A program made the translations under genes and the position numbers. The notes beneath the pieces are model-generated. The model had not been told where the DNA came from and ran no database searches. It saw only the letters and a list, made by a program, of their open reading frames with translations. Of a DNA stretch of 64,000 nt, positions 32,529 through 42,034 are shown piece by piece. The DNA is from Tepidiforma flava (lineage in GTDB: Bacteria > Chloroflexota > Dehalococcoidia > Tepidiformales > Tepidiformaceae): positions 1,086,812 through 1,150,811 of the forward strand of contig NZ_CP115149.1 of assembly GCF_027594505.1 (NCBI RefSeq), given 5' to 3'. Numbering within the stretch: the first letter of the stretch is position 1; every line of letters begins with the position of its first letter.

Positions 32529-34550
32529 TCAGCCCTGCGCCAGGCGGAAGCGGGCCGCTGCCTCGCTGAGGGCCTTGGCGTACTCCCGCATCTGGGAGGC
32601 CGTCGCCGCCAGCTCCTCGGACTGCGCCGAGAGCTCCTCCGTGGAAGCCGAGACCTGCTCGGCCGAGGCGGAGGTCTGCTCCGAAGTGACGGAGACCTGC
32701 GAGATGACCATCGCCACCCGCTCGGTGCCGCTCGCCATCTCGGCGGCGCCGGCGGCCGAATCGCGGCTCACCTGCGCGATCGATTCCGTGGCTTCGACGA
32801 TGCGCGTGGCGCCGCGGGCGAGCTCCTGCACTTCGCCGGCCACCTCGTTCATCCGCTCGGCGGCGGACTGGACGGCCTGGATGATCGCCTCGAGCGACTG
32901 GCCGGCGTGCTGGGTGATTTCGCGGCCGGCGGTCACGTCGCGCACCCCTTCGGCCATGGCGTTGACGGCCTCCCGGGTGCCCTGCTGGACGCGGGCGATG
33001 AGCTCGGCGATTTCGCGGGTGCTGGCGCTCGAGCGCTCGGCCAGGCCGCGCACGTTCTCGGCGACGACGGCGAAGCCGCGGCCCTGCTCGCCGGCGCGGG
33101 CGGCTTCGATGGCGGCATTGAGCGCGAGCAGGTTCGTCTGCGAGGCGATTTCGTCGATGACCTTCACGATGTCGCCGATCTGCTGGCCGAGCTGGCCGAG
33201 TTCGCTCACCCGCTCGGAGGCGCGGCCGACGGCCGCAGCAATCGACTCCATCGCGGCGACGGCCTGCGCGACCGCCTGCTGGCCCTGGACGGCGGCCTCC
33301 CGGCTCGCCTCGGCGGCGCGGGCCACTTCGGCCGAGACTTCCGAGGCGTGCGCGATCCGCTGGCCCATCGCCTCAGCTTCGCGCTGGCCCTCGGCCGCCG
33401 ACTGCGCGCTCGATTGCGCGCTCGCGCTCAGCTGCTGCGAGCCGGCCGCCAGCTGGGTGACCTCGTGCGTGCTGTCCTGCGCGAGGGTGTTGAGCGTGAC
33501 GGTGGAGGTGGTCACTTCGTTGATCGCCTGCGCGATCTGGCCGGTGGCGAGGGCCATCTGGTTCGAGGACTCCTCGAGCTGGCTCGAGGCGGCGAAGATC
33601 GCCTGCGCGTTCTCCTGCACGGTGCCCACGAGCTTCGCGAGGTTCTCGACCATATCGCGCAGGGCGCGGCCGAGCGCGTCCTGGTACCCGCGCGGCGTCA
33701 CCTGCACGGCGAGGTTGCCGTTGGCGACCTCCTTCGCGACGCCGACCATCTCGCGCAGGTAGGCGGTCATGTTCTCGAACGAGCGGGCCATCTGGCCGAG
33801 TTCATCCTTCGAATGGATGTCGACCGAGACCTCGACATCGCCCTTGGCGATGCGGTCGGCGGCATCGGCCGCCTTCCGGGCGGCCCCGGCGATGGAGCGG
33901 GCGAGCCACCACGCGCCGCCGAAGCCGAGCACCACGGCCGCGACGGTCAGGCCGATGAGCAGCATCCGCGCATTCGCGGCCGCCGTATCCGACTGCTTCG
34001 CGGCCTTTTGCGACTGCTCCGCGTTGTAGCGCGCGAGGAGGTCCAGGTTGTCGTTCAGCCGCTGGGCATCGGCCTCGATCTGCGAGGCGGTGATGACGGC
34101 GCCGACCTGGTCGCCCTTCGCCGCCTGGTCGAGCACCTGCGTCCGGCCGGCGACGACCCGCTGGGCGAGCTCTTCGATGAGCAGGAAGAGGTCGGCCTCA
34201 TCCTTCGAGCTGATCGTCGGCCGGTAGTTCTCCAGCTCCTGCTGGGCCTTCGCGAGGAAATCGCGCGAGGCATCGATGGCCCGGTTGCGCTGGCCGGCCT
34301 CGGCAGCGAGGAGCGCCTTCTTCTCGTCGCGCGCGCTGGCGTTGAGGTAGCGGATCGCCTGGAGCGAGTACTGCACGCCGAGCGTGTTGATGGCATACAT
34401 GCGGTCGGCGCGCTGCGCGGCCTGCTCGAGCTGGTAGATGCCCACGCCGGCGACAACCGCCATGAGGGCGAGGACGACGACGAACCCGCCGAGGATTTTG
34501 TGGACCAGGCGGAGATTGGAGACGGCCTGCGGGACCCGCACGAAACCCAT
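32529..34550 (-). CDS. methyl-accepting chemotaxis protein
   Basis: A 673-residue chemoreceptor. TM1 is near residues 15-35 ([21 protein letters not shown]), followed by a four-helix periplasmic sensor domain, TM2 near 195-215, and a HAMP domain with the sequence [18 protein letters not shown]. The signalling tip reads [20 protein letters not shown], the universal hairpin. The C-terminus lacks a CheR docking pentapeptide. No che genes or flagellar genes are in the window. GGGAGGT lies 8 bases before the ATG at 34550; a longer frame from 34643 would add a Pro/Ser-rich stretch. Confidence 0.9.
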   Translation of the reverse strand: MGFVRVPQAVSNLRLVHKILGGFVVVLALMAVVAGVGIYQLEQAAQRADRMYAINTLGVQYSLQAIRYLNASARDEKKALLAAEAGQRNRAIDASRDFLAKAQQELENYRPTISSKDEADLFLLIEELAQRVVAGRTQVLDQAAKGDQVGAVITASQIEADAQRLNDNLDLLARYNAEQSQKAAKQSDTAAANARMLLIGLTVAAVVLGFGGAWWLARSIAGAARKAADAADRIAKGDVEVSVDIHSKDELGQMARSFENMTAYLREMVGVAKEVANGNLAVQVTPRGYQDALGRALRDMVENLAKLVGTVQENAQAIFAASSQLEESSNQMALATGQIAQAINEVTTSTVTLNTLAQDSTHEVTQLAAGSQQLSASAQSSAQSAAEGQREAEAMGQRIAHASEVSAEVARAAEASREAAVQGQQAVAQAVAAMESIAAAVGRASERVSELGQLGQQIGDIVKVIDEIASQTNLLALNAAIEAARAGEQGRGFAVVAENVRGLAERSSASTREIAELIARVQQGTREAVNAMAEGVRDVTAGREITQHAGQSLEAIIQAVQSAAERMNEVAGEVQELARGATRIVEATESIAQVSRDSAAGAAEMASGTERVAMVISQVSVTSEQTSASAEQVSASTEELSAQSEELAATASQMREYAKALSEAAARFRLAQG

Positions 34551-34705
34551 AGCTGGTGACCTCCCATCGCCGGCGCTCGGGGCGCCGTTCACGCTGTGTT
34601 CATCATCGTTTGCGGAGTTCGACGGGCCCGCCGGGAGGATCACCTACGGGGCCGGCAGGTTGCCACTAAGGGGACGGCCGCGGCCCACCACTAAGCAGCT
34701 GCTCA

Positions 34706-34748
34706 GCCCCGGCGGCCGCCGGGACGCCGGGGTAGACTGGCGGCCATG
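34706..34748 (+). repeat. 43-bp direct repeat, copy 1 (promoter plus start codon)
   Basis: An exact 43-base sequence that includes the TAGACT box (34733-34738), a 7-base spacer and the ATG of the P1B-5 ATPase. The identical sequence occurs at 37065-37107, at the end of the same gene and the start of the next. Confidence 0.95.
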
Positions 34749-37094
34749 CGCGTTCCCCGGCTGCAGGCGGCTGCCATCCGCGAAGCGCGGCTGCCCGCCG
34801 CGACCGTCGCCGGCACCGCCATCGGGCTGGCGCTCTTCGCTGCGGGCTACGGCAGGGCGGCGGATGCGGCCTGGGCGGCGACCGCGCTCGGCGGGCTGGT
34901 GCCGGCCCTCCGCGGGATGGTCGAGGCGCTCCGCGCCCGCCGCGCTGGCGTCGACGTGGTCGCAGTGCTCGCTATCGCCGGGGCGATTGCGCTGGGCGAA
35001 ACGCTGGCTGCCGCCGTCATCGGCGTGATGCTTGCGACCGGGCAGGCGCTCGAGGCGTACGCGGCCGGCCGGGCGGAGCGGGAGCTCACCGGGCTGCTCG
35101 CCCGGGCCCCGCGGACGGCGCGCCGCATTGCGGGCGGCGCCGTCGAAGTCATCCCGGCGGAGGCGGTCCAGGCCGGCGACCTCCTCCTCATCGCGACCGG
35201 CGATACCGTGCCGGTCGACGGCACGCTGCTCGAGGACCAGGCGCTGCTCGATGAATCGGCGCTGACGGGCGAGAGCCGGCTGGCCGAGGCGCGGCCGGGC
35301 CAGCGGATTGCCTCAGGCGCGGTGAACGCCGGCGCGCCCTTCCGGCTGCGGGCGCTGGCGACAGCGGGCGAGAGCACCTACGCGGGCATCATCCGGCTGG
35401 TGGAGGCCGCACGGGCATCGCGCTCGCCGATGACGCGGCTGGCCGACCGGTACGCCGGGCTCTTCGTGCCGGTCGTGCTCCTCACGGCGGGCGGAGCCTG
35501 GGCGTGGAGCGGCGACCCGGTGCGGGCGCTCGCCGTGCTCGTGGTGGCAACGCCGTGCCCGCTCATCCTCGCCGCGCCGATCGCCATCGTTGGCGGCATT
35601 TCGCGGGCCGCCGGGCGCGGCGTCGTCATCAAAGGCGGCGGCGCGCTCGAGACGCTGTCCCGCGTCCGCGTCGTCTTCTTCGACAAGACGGGGACGCTGA
35701 CCGCCGGGACGCCGCGGCTGGAGCGGGTGCTGGCGGCGTGGGGCGGGCTCGACCCGGCCGAAGCGCTGCGGCTGGCGGCCAGCCTCGCCCAGGTCTCCGG
35801 CCACATCATGTCGGAGGCGCTGGTGCGGGCGGCTGCCGAGCGGGGCATCGCGCTTTCGCTCCCGGGCGAGGTCCGCGAAGAGCCGGGGATGGGCCTCGAA
35901 GGCGAGGTCGACGGGCGGCGGCTGCGGCTCGGCCGGCTGCCGTGGGTGTGCGCGCGGGAGCCCTCGCCGGCGGCGCTCCGGCTGCAGCGGCGGGCGCTCC
36001 GCTACGGCGGTTCGGCCACGTTCCTTGGAGTCGATGGCGAGCTTGCGGCCGCCTTCGCGCTGGAGGATCCGGTCCGGCCGGAATCGGGCCGGGTGGTGCG
36101 CATGCTCCGCCGGCTCGGCATCGGCGAAACGGTGATGCTCACGGGTGACCACCCGGGCCTCGCCGAGATGGTCGGCGCCTCGCTCGGCATCGACCGGGTG
36201 CTGGCGGGGCTGACGCCGCCGGAGAAAGTCGAGCACGTCGCGGCGCGGGCCGGCGCGCCCGCGCTCATGGTCGGCGACGGCATCAATGACGCGCCGGCGC
36301 TGGCTGCGGCGGATGTCGGGGTGGCGATGGGCGCGCGTGGCGCGGCGGCGGCGGCCGAGGCGGCCGACGGCGTCATCATGGTCGACCGGCTGGACCGGCT
36401 GGTGGAGGCGATGCTGGTGGCGCGATCGGCCCGGCGGATCGCCGTCGAGAGCATCGTCCTCGGCATGGGGCTGTCGTTCCTCGCGATGGGCTTCGCGGCG
36501 GCCGGCCGCATCCCGCCGGTGGCGGGAGCGCTGCTGCAGGAGGGGATCGACGTCGCGGCGATCCTGAACGCGCTCCGGGTGCTCCGCTGGCAGCCGCCGC
36601 GGCCCGGGGCGGGCATCCCGCCGGCCGTCCTCCAGTCGCTGCTCGAAGGCCACCGCGAGCTGGGTGCGCTCGCCGACGAGCTCCGCAGCTTCGCGGCCGA
36701 GCTCGATGCGCTGCCGCCGGCCGAGCTGGCGGCCCGCGCGAAGGCGGCCGCTGCGCGCGTCCGCGCGATGGTCGTGCCCCACGAGCAGCAGGAAGAGCGC
36801 GACGTCTACCCGGCGCTGGCTGCCCGGCTGCCGGGGCCGGACCCGCTCGCTGCACACAGCCGGACGCAGGCGGAGCTGTTCCGCGTGCTCCGCAGCTTCG
36901 AACGGCTGGCGGCGGACCTCGAGCCGGGCGGCGAGGCGCTCGACCCGGAAGACGTCGCCGACCTGCGCCAGCAGCTCATCGGGCTCGCCACGCTGCTCCG
37001 GCTCAACCTCGCGCAGGAGGAAGACCTCGCCGCCCTGCTCGGCATGGAGCGGGCTGCGGCCCCGGCCCCGGCGGCCGCCGGGACGCCGGGGTAG
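34746..37094 (+). CDS. P1B-5-type metal ATPase with C-terminal hemerythrin-like domain
   Basis: A 782-residue heavy-metal P-type ATPase without an N-terminal metal-binding domain. The key membrane motif is TPCP (269-272), where other P1B groups have CPC, CPH or SPC; TPCP with a C-terminal hemerythrin-like domain marks group P1B-5, whose studied members handle Ni and Fe. The phosphorylation site is DKTGT (Asp313), TGES lies at about 174-177, and GDGINDAPA ends the ATPase core. Residues after about 625 form a helical domain with His/Glu ligands in EGH, PHEQQEE, AHS and QEED blocks. Transcription starts from a TAGACT box 7 bases before the ATG. Confidence 0.88.
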   Translation: MRVPRLQAAAIREARLPAATVAGTAIGLALFAAGYGRAADAAWAATALGGLVPALRGMVEALRARRAGVDVVAVLAIAGAIALGETLAAAVIGVMLATGQALEAYAAGRAERELTGLLARAPRTARRIAGGAVEVIPAEAVQAGDLLLIATGDTVPVDGTLLEDQALLDESALTGESRLAEARPGQRIASGAVNAGAPFRLRALATAGESTYAGIIRLVEAARASRSPMTRLADRYAGLFVPVVLLTAGGAWAWSGDPVRALAVLVVATPCPLILAAPIAIVGGISRAAGRGVVIKGGGALETLSRVRVVFFDKTGTLTAGTPRLERVLAAWGGLDPAEALRLAASLAQVSGHIMSEALVRAAAERGIALSLPGEVREEPGMGLEGEVDGRRLRLGRLPWVCAREPSPAALRLQRRALRYGGSATFLGVDGELAAAFALEDPVRPESGRVVRMLRRLGIGETVMLTGDHPGLAEMVGASLGIDRVLAGLTPPEKVEHVAARAGAPALMVGDGINDAPALAAADVGVAMGARGAAAAAEAADGVIMVDRLDRLVEAMLVARSARRIAVESIVLGMGLSFLAMGFAAAGRIPPVAGALLQEGIDVAAILNALRVLRWQPPRPGAGIPPAVLQSLLEGHRELGALADELRSFAAELDALPPAELAARAKAAAARVRAMVVPHEQQEERDVYPALAARLPGPDPLAAHSRTQAELFRVLRSFERLAADLEPGGEALDPEDVADLRQQLIGLATLLRLNLAQEEDLAALLGMERAAAPAPAAAGTPG

Positions 37095-37107
37095 ACTGGC
37101 GGCCATG
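37065..37107 (+). repeat. 43-bp direct repeat, copy 2 (gene end, promoter and next start codon)
   Basis: Exact copy of 34706-34748. Here it encodes the last residues and TAG stop of the ATPase while also supplying the TAGACT box (37092-37097) and ATG for the gene at 37105. The stop codon is part of the -10 box. Confidence 0.95.
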
Positions 37108-37545
37108 GAGATTGAGTACGCGCTCCTCGCCGACCACGCCGAAGTGATCAACGGCAAGCTCTACCTGATGGGCGGCGGCTGGGACCTGCGGCAGGCCCCC
37201 GCCGCGCCCGCCCGCGCCCAGTTCGCCGTCGCCATCGGCGTCCGCGTGGCGTGGGACGAGACGAACGTGCCGATCGCGCTCCAGCTGCGGCTGGAGGACG
37301 ACGACGGCGCAGCGGTGTTCCAGCTCGACGGGCAGCTGCAGGTCGGGCGGCCGCCGCACGTGCCCGCCGGTTCGAGCCAGCTCATCCAGGCGGCCGTCGC
37401 GCTGAACGCCGAACTGCCGGCCTTCGGCGGCTACCGGGCCGCCGTCCGCGCCGCGATGGCGGGCGGCCGGGAGGATGCGCGGGCGCTGCCGTTCCGGCTG
37501 GTGCCGGCCCCGCCCGGCGCGGCGCCGGGGCCTGCCGCGGGGTAG
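37105..37545 (+). CDS. small conserved hypothetical protein (DUF6941-like)
   Basis: A 146-residue protein starting MEIEYALLADHAEVINGKLYLMGGGWD. The A-D-H-A...G-K-L-Y...G-G-G-W-D pattern at the start is one I associate with a widespread family of small proteins of unknown role (possibly DUF6941); the match is from memory. The body is beta-rich, and ends in a Pro/Ala tail. It has its own leaderless promoter inside the end of the ATPase gene. The Na/Pi-type transporter gene follows after 6 bases and may be co-transcribed. Confidence 0.65.
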   Translation: MEIEYALLADHAEVINGKLYLMGGGWDLRQAPAAPARAQFAVAIGVRVAWDETNVPIALQLRLEDDDGAAVFQLDGQLQVGRPPHVPAGSSQLIQAAVALNAELPAFGGYRAAVRAAMAGGREDARALPFRLVPAPPGAAPGPAAG

Positions 37546-37551
37546 CGGCCG

Positions 37552-39222
37552 GTGGTCCTTGAAGTCCTCGGCGGCGTCGGCATCTTCCTCGTCGGGATGC
37601 TGCTGCTCACGGAAGGACTGAAGACGGCCGCGGGCAGCGCCCTCCGCGAGCTGCTGAAGCGGTTCACCGGGAACCGCTTCACCGCGGTCGCCTCCGGTGC
37701 GGCCGTCACCGCCCTCGTGCAGTCCTCGAGCGCCACGACTCTCATGACGATCGGGTTCGTGAGCGCCGGCCTGCTCAGCTTCCAGGGGGCCGTCGGCGTC
37801 ATCTTCGGCGCGAACCTCGGCACGACGTCCACCGGCTGGATCGTCTCGACCATCGGCCTGAAGGTGCGCGTGGCGGAGTGGACGATGCCGTTCATCGGCC
37901 TCGGGGCGCTCGCCTGGCTGCTGTTCGACGGGCGGCGGGCCGCCGCCGGGATGGCCCTCGCCGGCTTCGGCCTCATCTTCGTCGGCATCGGCACGCTGCA
38001 GGACGGGATGGCGGGCCTCGCGGAGCGGATCGATCCCGGGAGCTTCGGCGGCGCGTCGCTCGGCGGCCGGCTCCTCCTCGTCGGCGTCGGCATCGTGATG
38101 ACCGTCGTGATGCAGTCCTCCTCGGCGGCGATGGCCACGACGCTGGCGGCGGTCGATGCCGGCGCGGTGACGCTGGAGGAGGCGGCGGCGCTGGCGATTG
38201 GCCAGAACGTGGGGACCACGGTGAAAGCGGGCCTCGCGGCGATCGGGGCGACGACGGCGGCGAAGCGGACGGCGGTGGCGCACGTGCTGTTCAACGCCAT
38301 TACGGGCGCGGTGGCATTCGCGGCGCTGCCGGCGTTCGTCGAACTCTCCGCCGACGCTGCGGACGACGGCGACCCGGCGGTGGCGCTGGCGGCCTTCCAC
38401 ACGTTCTTCAACCTCGCCGGCGTGCTGCTCCTGCTGCCGGTCATCGGGCCGTTCTCGCGGCTGGTGGCGCGGCTCGTGCCGGAGCGCGGCCCGCAGCTGC
38501 TGGCGGACCTCGATGCCGCCGTCGCCGAGGTGCCGGACGTCGGCCTCGATGCGGCCCGGCGGGCGGCGGGGCGCATCGGCGGGGCGCTGCTCGAGGCGGC
38601 AGCGGGCCTCGCCGAGGGGAAGCCCGCGCCGCACGCGGCCGAGGCAGCGGCAGCGATCGAGCCGCTTACCCGCTTCGTCGAGCGGATCGAACCCGGCGAC
38701 CCGGCCGCCCGGCAGCGGTACGTCGCCCTGCTCCACGCCGTGGACCACCTCCACCGGCTGGCGATGCTGGCGGAACATCCGCCGGCCGTGCCGGCAGCGC
38801 AGGCGTTCCGGCGGCGGGGGCCGCGGTTCGCAGCGGCCGCGCGGGCGCTCGCGGGCGCGCTCGCGGACCCGGAAGCGCTGCGGCAGGCGCTGCCCGCGGC
38901 CGAGGCCGAGGCTGCCGCCTATGCCCGCTGGCGGGAGGAGCGGCGCCGGGAGCTGATCGAACGGGCCGCCGAGCGCCGGGAGCCGAACGTCGCCGATGCG
39001 CTGGCGGGCGAACTCCGGGGGCTGCGCCGCTGGTTCAGCCGGCCCCGGCCGGCGGAGGAGGGCGCGCCGGCGCCCCCCGCGCCCCGGCCCCCGCTCGTCG
39101 AGCGGCTCGATGCGATGCTCTGGATGGCCCGGGTGCTCTTCCACGGCTGGCGGCTGGGCGCCCACCTCGAAGCGGCGGCGACTGGCGAACGGGCCGCGCC
39201 GGCGCCCGCGGAGCCCGGCTGA
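37552..39222 (+). CDS. Na/Pi cotransporter family protein with C-terminal helical domain
   Basis: A 556-residue membrane protein of the NptA/YjbB type. Two inverted repeats carry the substrate motif QSSSATTL (about 62) and QSSSAAMATT (about 190), the QSSS signature of the family, and GQNVGTTVKAG. About eight helices occupy the first 310 residues; the remainder is a charged, PhoU-like helical cytoplasmic domain. It probably moves phosphate (or exports it). GTG start, 6 bases after the preceding stop, so it is translated from the same message as the small gene upstream. Confidence 0.85.
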   Translation: MVLEVLGGVGIFLVGMLLLTEGLKTAAGSALRELLKRFTGNRFTAVASGAAVTALVQSSSATTLMTIGFVSAGLLSFQGAVGVIFGANLGTTSTGWIVSTIGLKVRVAEWTMPFIGLGALAWLLFDGRRAAAGMALAGFGLIFVGIGTLQDGMAGLAERIDPGSFGGASLGGRLLLVGVGIVMTVVMQSSSAAMATTLAAVDAGAVTLEEAAALAIGQNVGTTVKAGLAAIGATTAAKRTAVAHVLFNAITGAVAFAALPAFVELSADAADDGDPAVALAAFHTFFNLAGVLLLLPVIGPFSRLVARLVPERGPQLLADLDAAVAEVPDVGLDAARRAAGRIGGALLEAAAGLAEGKPAPHAAEAAAAIEPLTRFVERIEPGDPAARQRYVALLHAVDHLHRLAMLAEHPPAVPAAQAFRRRGPRFAAAARALAGALADPEALRQALPAAEAEAAAYARWREERRRELIERAAERREPNVADALAGELRGLRRWFSRPRPAEEGAPAPPAPRPPLVERLDAMLWMARVLFHGWRLGAHLEAAATGERAAPAPAEPG

Positions 39223-39232
39223 GCGGCAGCCG

Positions 39233-41362
39233 CTACTGGCGCGGCCCGCGCCGGTTGAACTCCTCCACCACCGGGATGAGGTCGCCGATTTCGGAGAAGT
39301 TCACCGAGATGATGTTCGGCATCATCCCGCGCTCCTGCCAGCAGCGTTCGAGCCGGCTGCGCAGCACCTCCGCGCTGTTCGCCGGGAGGGCGTCGCGGGT
39401 CGACGGTGGGAAGCGCGAGACCCAGTGGTTCACGAGGAAGAGCGGGCTGTCGGGCCGGCCCCGGAACGGCTCGCAGCTGAACTCCTCGGCCGAGCGGAAG
39501 AGGAACGGGGTGTCCTGCATCCAGGTGAAGGCGTCGTGGTACCAGGGCGGCGCCGGCGCATCCTTCACGTTCTCCGAGAAGACCAGCAGCCGGCGGTCCG
39601 TTTCGATGAGCTCCCGCAGCGTCGGCAGCGGCTGGCCCCATTCGAGCACGGCGACGTAATCGATGAGGCCGGTGCGCGTCATCGCTTTTTCGACGTCGAA
39701 GGGGTCCACGTAATCCTGCAGGACGAGGATGACGACTTCGCCGGGGTTCTGGCGGAGGAAAGCGCGGAGGTCGCGCATGACGCCCTCGAAGGGGGTGGCG
39801 CCGAGTTCGCAGTAGCCGTGGCAGAGGTAGAGCCCCGGCTTCGCGCCGGGCGGGATGGGGCCGATGGTGTCGGCGAGGCGGCTGGCGGCCTCCAGGGCCT
39901 GCGGCCCCCAGTAGGGCTCCAGCTTCTCGATGACGAGCGTCGGGTCGGTGCGGACGCCGCGGCCGGTGGGGTAGCCGTAGTAGACGTCGATGAGCAGGGC
40001 GCGGATACCGTCGCGCAGCTGCCGGTCGATGGGGTGGAGGTGCTCGGCGAGGAACCAGCCGGGGGATTCGGCCGCGCCCATGGAGTTGTGGGTCGAGGGG
40101 AAGAGCACCTGGTCGAGCCGGCGGTCGCAGAGCTCTTCGAGGCCGTTGCAGCCGTCGTAGCGGACGAGGTCGGCAGACGAGGGCGCGCGGAGGGCATCGC
40201 GGTTGAGCCAGAAGAGGCCCGCGACGGCGAGCCCGGCGACCGCGAGCGTGCCGCCGGCGAAGACCGCCGGGATGGCGGCCTCGCGGCGCGCGGCGCGGGG
40301 GGCATCGCGGCGGGCGGCTTCGCGCGCGAGGCCGAGCGTGCGCAGCAGTTCGACGCCGGCGAGGTAGGCCAGCGCGATGCCGGCCGCCCGCGCGAGCAGC
40401 ATCCCGGTGCTCGCGGGCGAGAGGAAGAGCAGGATGCCGGCCGCCACGCCGAGGCCGGAGAGCGCGACCCGGCCGAGCCGCTGCTCCCAGCGGGCGGCGA
40501 ACCAGCGGCCGACGGCCGCGGCCTGCTCGCGGGCGGAGGCGTTCGCCACGAGGCTCGAGGCGACCGAGGCGATGACGACGCCCGCGGTGGCCTGGAGCCA
40601 CATCCACGAGCGGAGTTCGCGGCTGTAGGCGAGCCACGTCTCCCGCGCGGCTTCGCGGGCGACCCGCGAGCCGGGCACCCGCGTCTCCAGCAGCTCGGCG
40701 ACGATGGCGATGCCGAGCCAGGTCAGCAGCGCGCCGCCGACGAGGCCGATGCCGAAGGCGGTGGACGCCGCCCGGAAGGAGCCGCCGACGAGGCCGCTCG
40801 CGACGAAGCAGGCGGCGGCCGCCGCGAGCACCACCCAGGTGAGCGCCCGCAGCTGGCGGTCGACCTCCATCAGCCGGGTGGCGGCGCCCCGGCTGGCGAC
40901 TTCGATGGTGCCGAGGTTCGGCCCGCCGGGCAGCCGGTCGGCCAGCTCGGGGTCGTAGGCGCGGAGACCGGCCTGCGCGAGCGTGGAGATATCCGAGATG
41001 TTGAGGACGAAGCTCTGGCGGTCGCTCGAGAAGATGGCGCGGTGGAGGTCGCGCGCCGCCGCTTCGAGGATGCGCTCGAACGGCCGGCTCGTCAGCGCCG
41101 TATCGACGACCGTCTCGAGCAGCGGCCGCGCCGCGAGGAGGTCCGGCTGCTGGTCGATCGCCTGGTCGACCACGACGCGGCGCACTTCGCCGCGGACCGT
41201 GTCGTTCTCCATCAGCGAGACGGCGGTCGCCGCGAACCGGTCCTCGTCGTACAGGACATCGGCGAGCCAGAGGCGGATGACGCCGAGGGTGACGAGCAGC
41301 GCGGCGGCGACGCCCAGCAGGGTCGATGCGGCGGCGCGGGAGAGACGGACGAGCGTCGGCAT
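39233..41362 (-). CDS. membrane protein with extracytoplasmic PI-PLC-like phosphodiesterase domain
   Basis: A 709-residue protein. A first helix (12-34), a periplasmic loop of about 140 residues, then five or six helices between about 175 and 390, and a large C-terminal domain. The C-terminal domain shows PLC-like motifs: FPSTHNSMGAAE with the catalytic His (about 438), ALLIDVYYG with the acidic residue, and YLCHGYCELG with the second His. Related bacterial proteins cleave phosphodiesters in lipids, but substrates are unknown. The start has no clear SD or near box. The stop is 11 bases from the convergent Na/Pi gene. Confidence 0.75.
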   Translation of the reverse strand: MPTLVRLSRAAASTLLGVAAALLVTLGVIRLWLADVLYDEDRFAATAVSLMENDTVRGEVRRVVVDQAIDQQPDLLAARPLLETVVDTALTSRPFERILEAAARDLHRAIFSSDRQSFVLNISDISTLAQAGLRAYDPELADRLPGGPNLGTIEVASRGAATRLMEVDRQLRALTWVVLAAAAACFVASGLVGGSFRAASTAFGIGLVGGALLTWLGIAIVAELLETRVPGSRVAREAARETWLAYSRELRSWMWLQATAGVVIASVASSLVANASAREQAAAVGRWFAARWEQRLGRVALSGLGVAAGILLFLSPASTGMLLARAAGIALAYLAGVELLRTLGLAREAARRDAPRAARREAAIPAVFAGGTLAVAGLAVAGLFWLNRDALRAPSSADLVRYDGCNGLEELCDRRLDQVLFPSTHNSMGAAESPGWFLAEHLHPIDRQLRDGIRALLIDVYYGYPTGRGVRTDPTLVIEKLEPYWGPQALEAASRLADTIGPIPPGAKPGLYLCHGYCELGATPFEGVMRDLRAFLRQNPGEVVILVLQDYVDPFDVEKAMTRTGLIDYVAVLEWGQPLPTLRELIETDRRLLVFSENVKDAPAPPWYHDAFTWMQDTPFLFRSAEEFSCEPFRGRPDSPLFLVNHWVSRFPPSTRDALPANSAEVLRSRLERCWQERGMMPNIISVNFSEIGDLIPVVEEFNRRGPRQ

Positions 41363-41417
41363 AGCGTCGTGCCGCGGGATTCTGGCGGATGAACGGGGTT
41401 CGAGCTAGCGGGCGCGG

Positions 41418-41921
41418 CTACTCGCTGACCATGAACGCCCAGCCGACCACCTGCTTCGTCGGCGCGTTCGGGTTGAGCGGGTCCTGCACGGCGAGGGCGG
41501 CCTCGTGCTTGCCGGGCTGGAGGCCCTCCGGCGGGGCGTAGCAGACGCGCCCGTTCTGGGGCTGCTCGCGGGTGGGGATGACCCACGTGAGCTTGTCGGT
41601 AACTTCGACGCCGTCGACCGCCATGCGGAACCACTGGCCGTACTGGGGCGTGCCGTCGAAGCTGACCTCGGCGCAGATGCCGCCGGGCCGGGAGGGGTCG
41701 GGGGAGCGGGTGGAGGCCTGCGTCACCGTGCTCGCGTGCTCGGGATAGACCTTCAGGATGTTGCCGCCCAGCTTCGGCGGCGGGCCGAACTGCCCGTAAT
41801 CGGGCGTCGGCGTCGGGGTCGGCACGGGGTCGGGACCGTCGCCGCAGGCCGCGCCCGCGAGCAGGAGCGCCGGCAGCGCGGCGGCGAGGAGGAAGCGGCG
41901 GGGAGAGACGGGCAGGCGCAT
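41418..41921 (-). CDS. predicted lipoprotein, function unknown
   Basis: A 167-residue secreted protein. The signal peptide MRLPVSPRRFLLAAALPALLLAGAACGDG ends in a lipobox LAGAAC, so the Cys is lipidated. A Pro/Thr-rich linker (PVPTPTPTPD) follows, as is usual for surface lipoproteins, then a beta-rich Ig-like domain with FRMAVDGVEV and PEGLQPGKHEAALAVQD. The ATG at 41921 is chosen because a TACCTT box ends 8 bases upstream. A longer frame from 42017 would run through the promoter. Confidence 0.75.
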   Translation of the reverse strand: MRLPVSPRRFLLAAALPALLLAGAACGDGPDPVPTPTPTPDYGQFGPPPKLGGNILKVYPEHASTVTQASTRSPDPSRPGGICAEVSFDGTPQYGQWFRMAVDGVEVTDKLTWVIPTREQPQNGRVCYAPPEGLQPGKHEAALAVQDPLNPNAPTKQVVGWAFMVSE

Positions 41922-41929
41922 CGCTCCCG

Positions 41930-41935
41930 AAGGTA
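41930..41935 (-). promoter_or_regulatory. -10 box TACCTT of leaderless lipoprotein gene
   Basis: TACCTT on the minus strand, then 8 bases and the ATG at 41921. There is no SD. Confidence 0.45.
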
Positions 41936-42034
41936 GCAAAGGCCGCCGCACCGGGGAATGTGCCAGCTTGCCCTTGGCTTTCCGGGCCGCCCCGCGGCAC
42001 CGTCGGGCGGAGACCACACCCTGAGGTGACGACG

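Noticed and set aside
41391..41401. GAAC-GGG-GTTC as a second SOS-type box
   Set aside because: The spacer is 3 bases and not 4, so it does not fit the LexA core.
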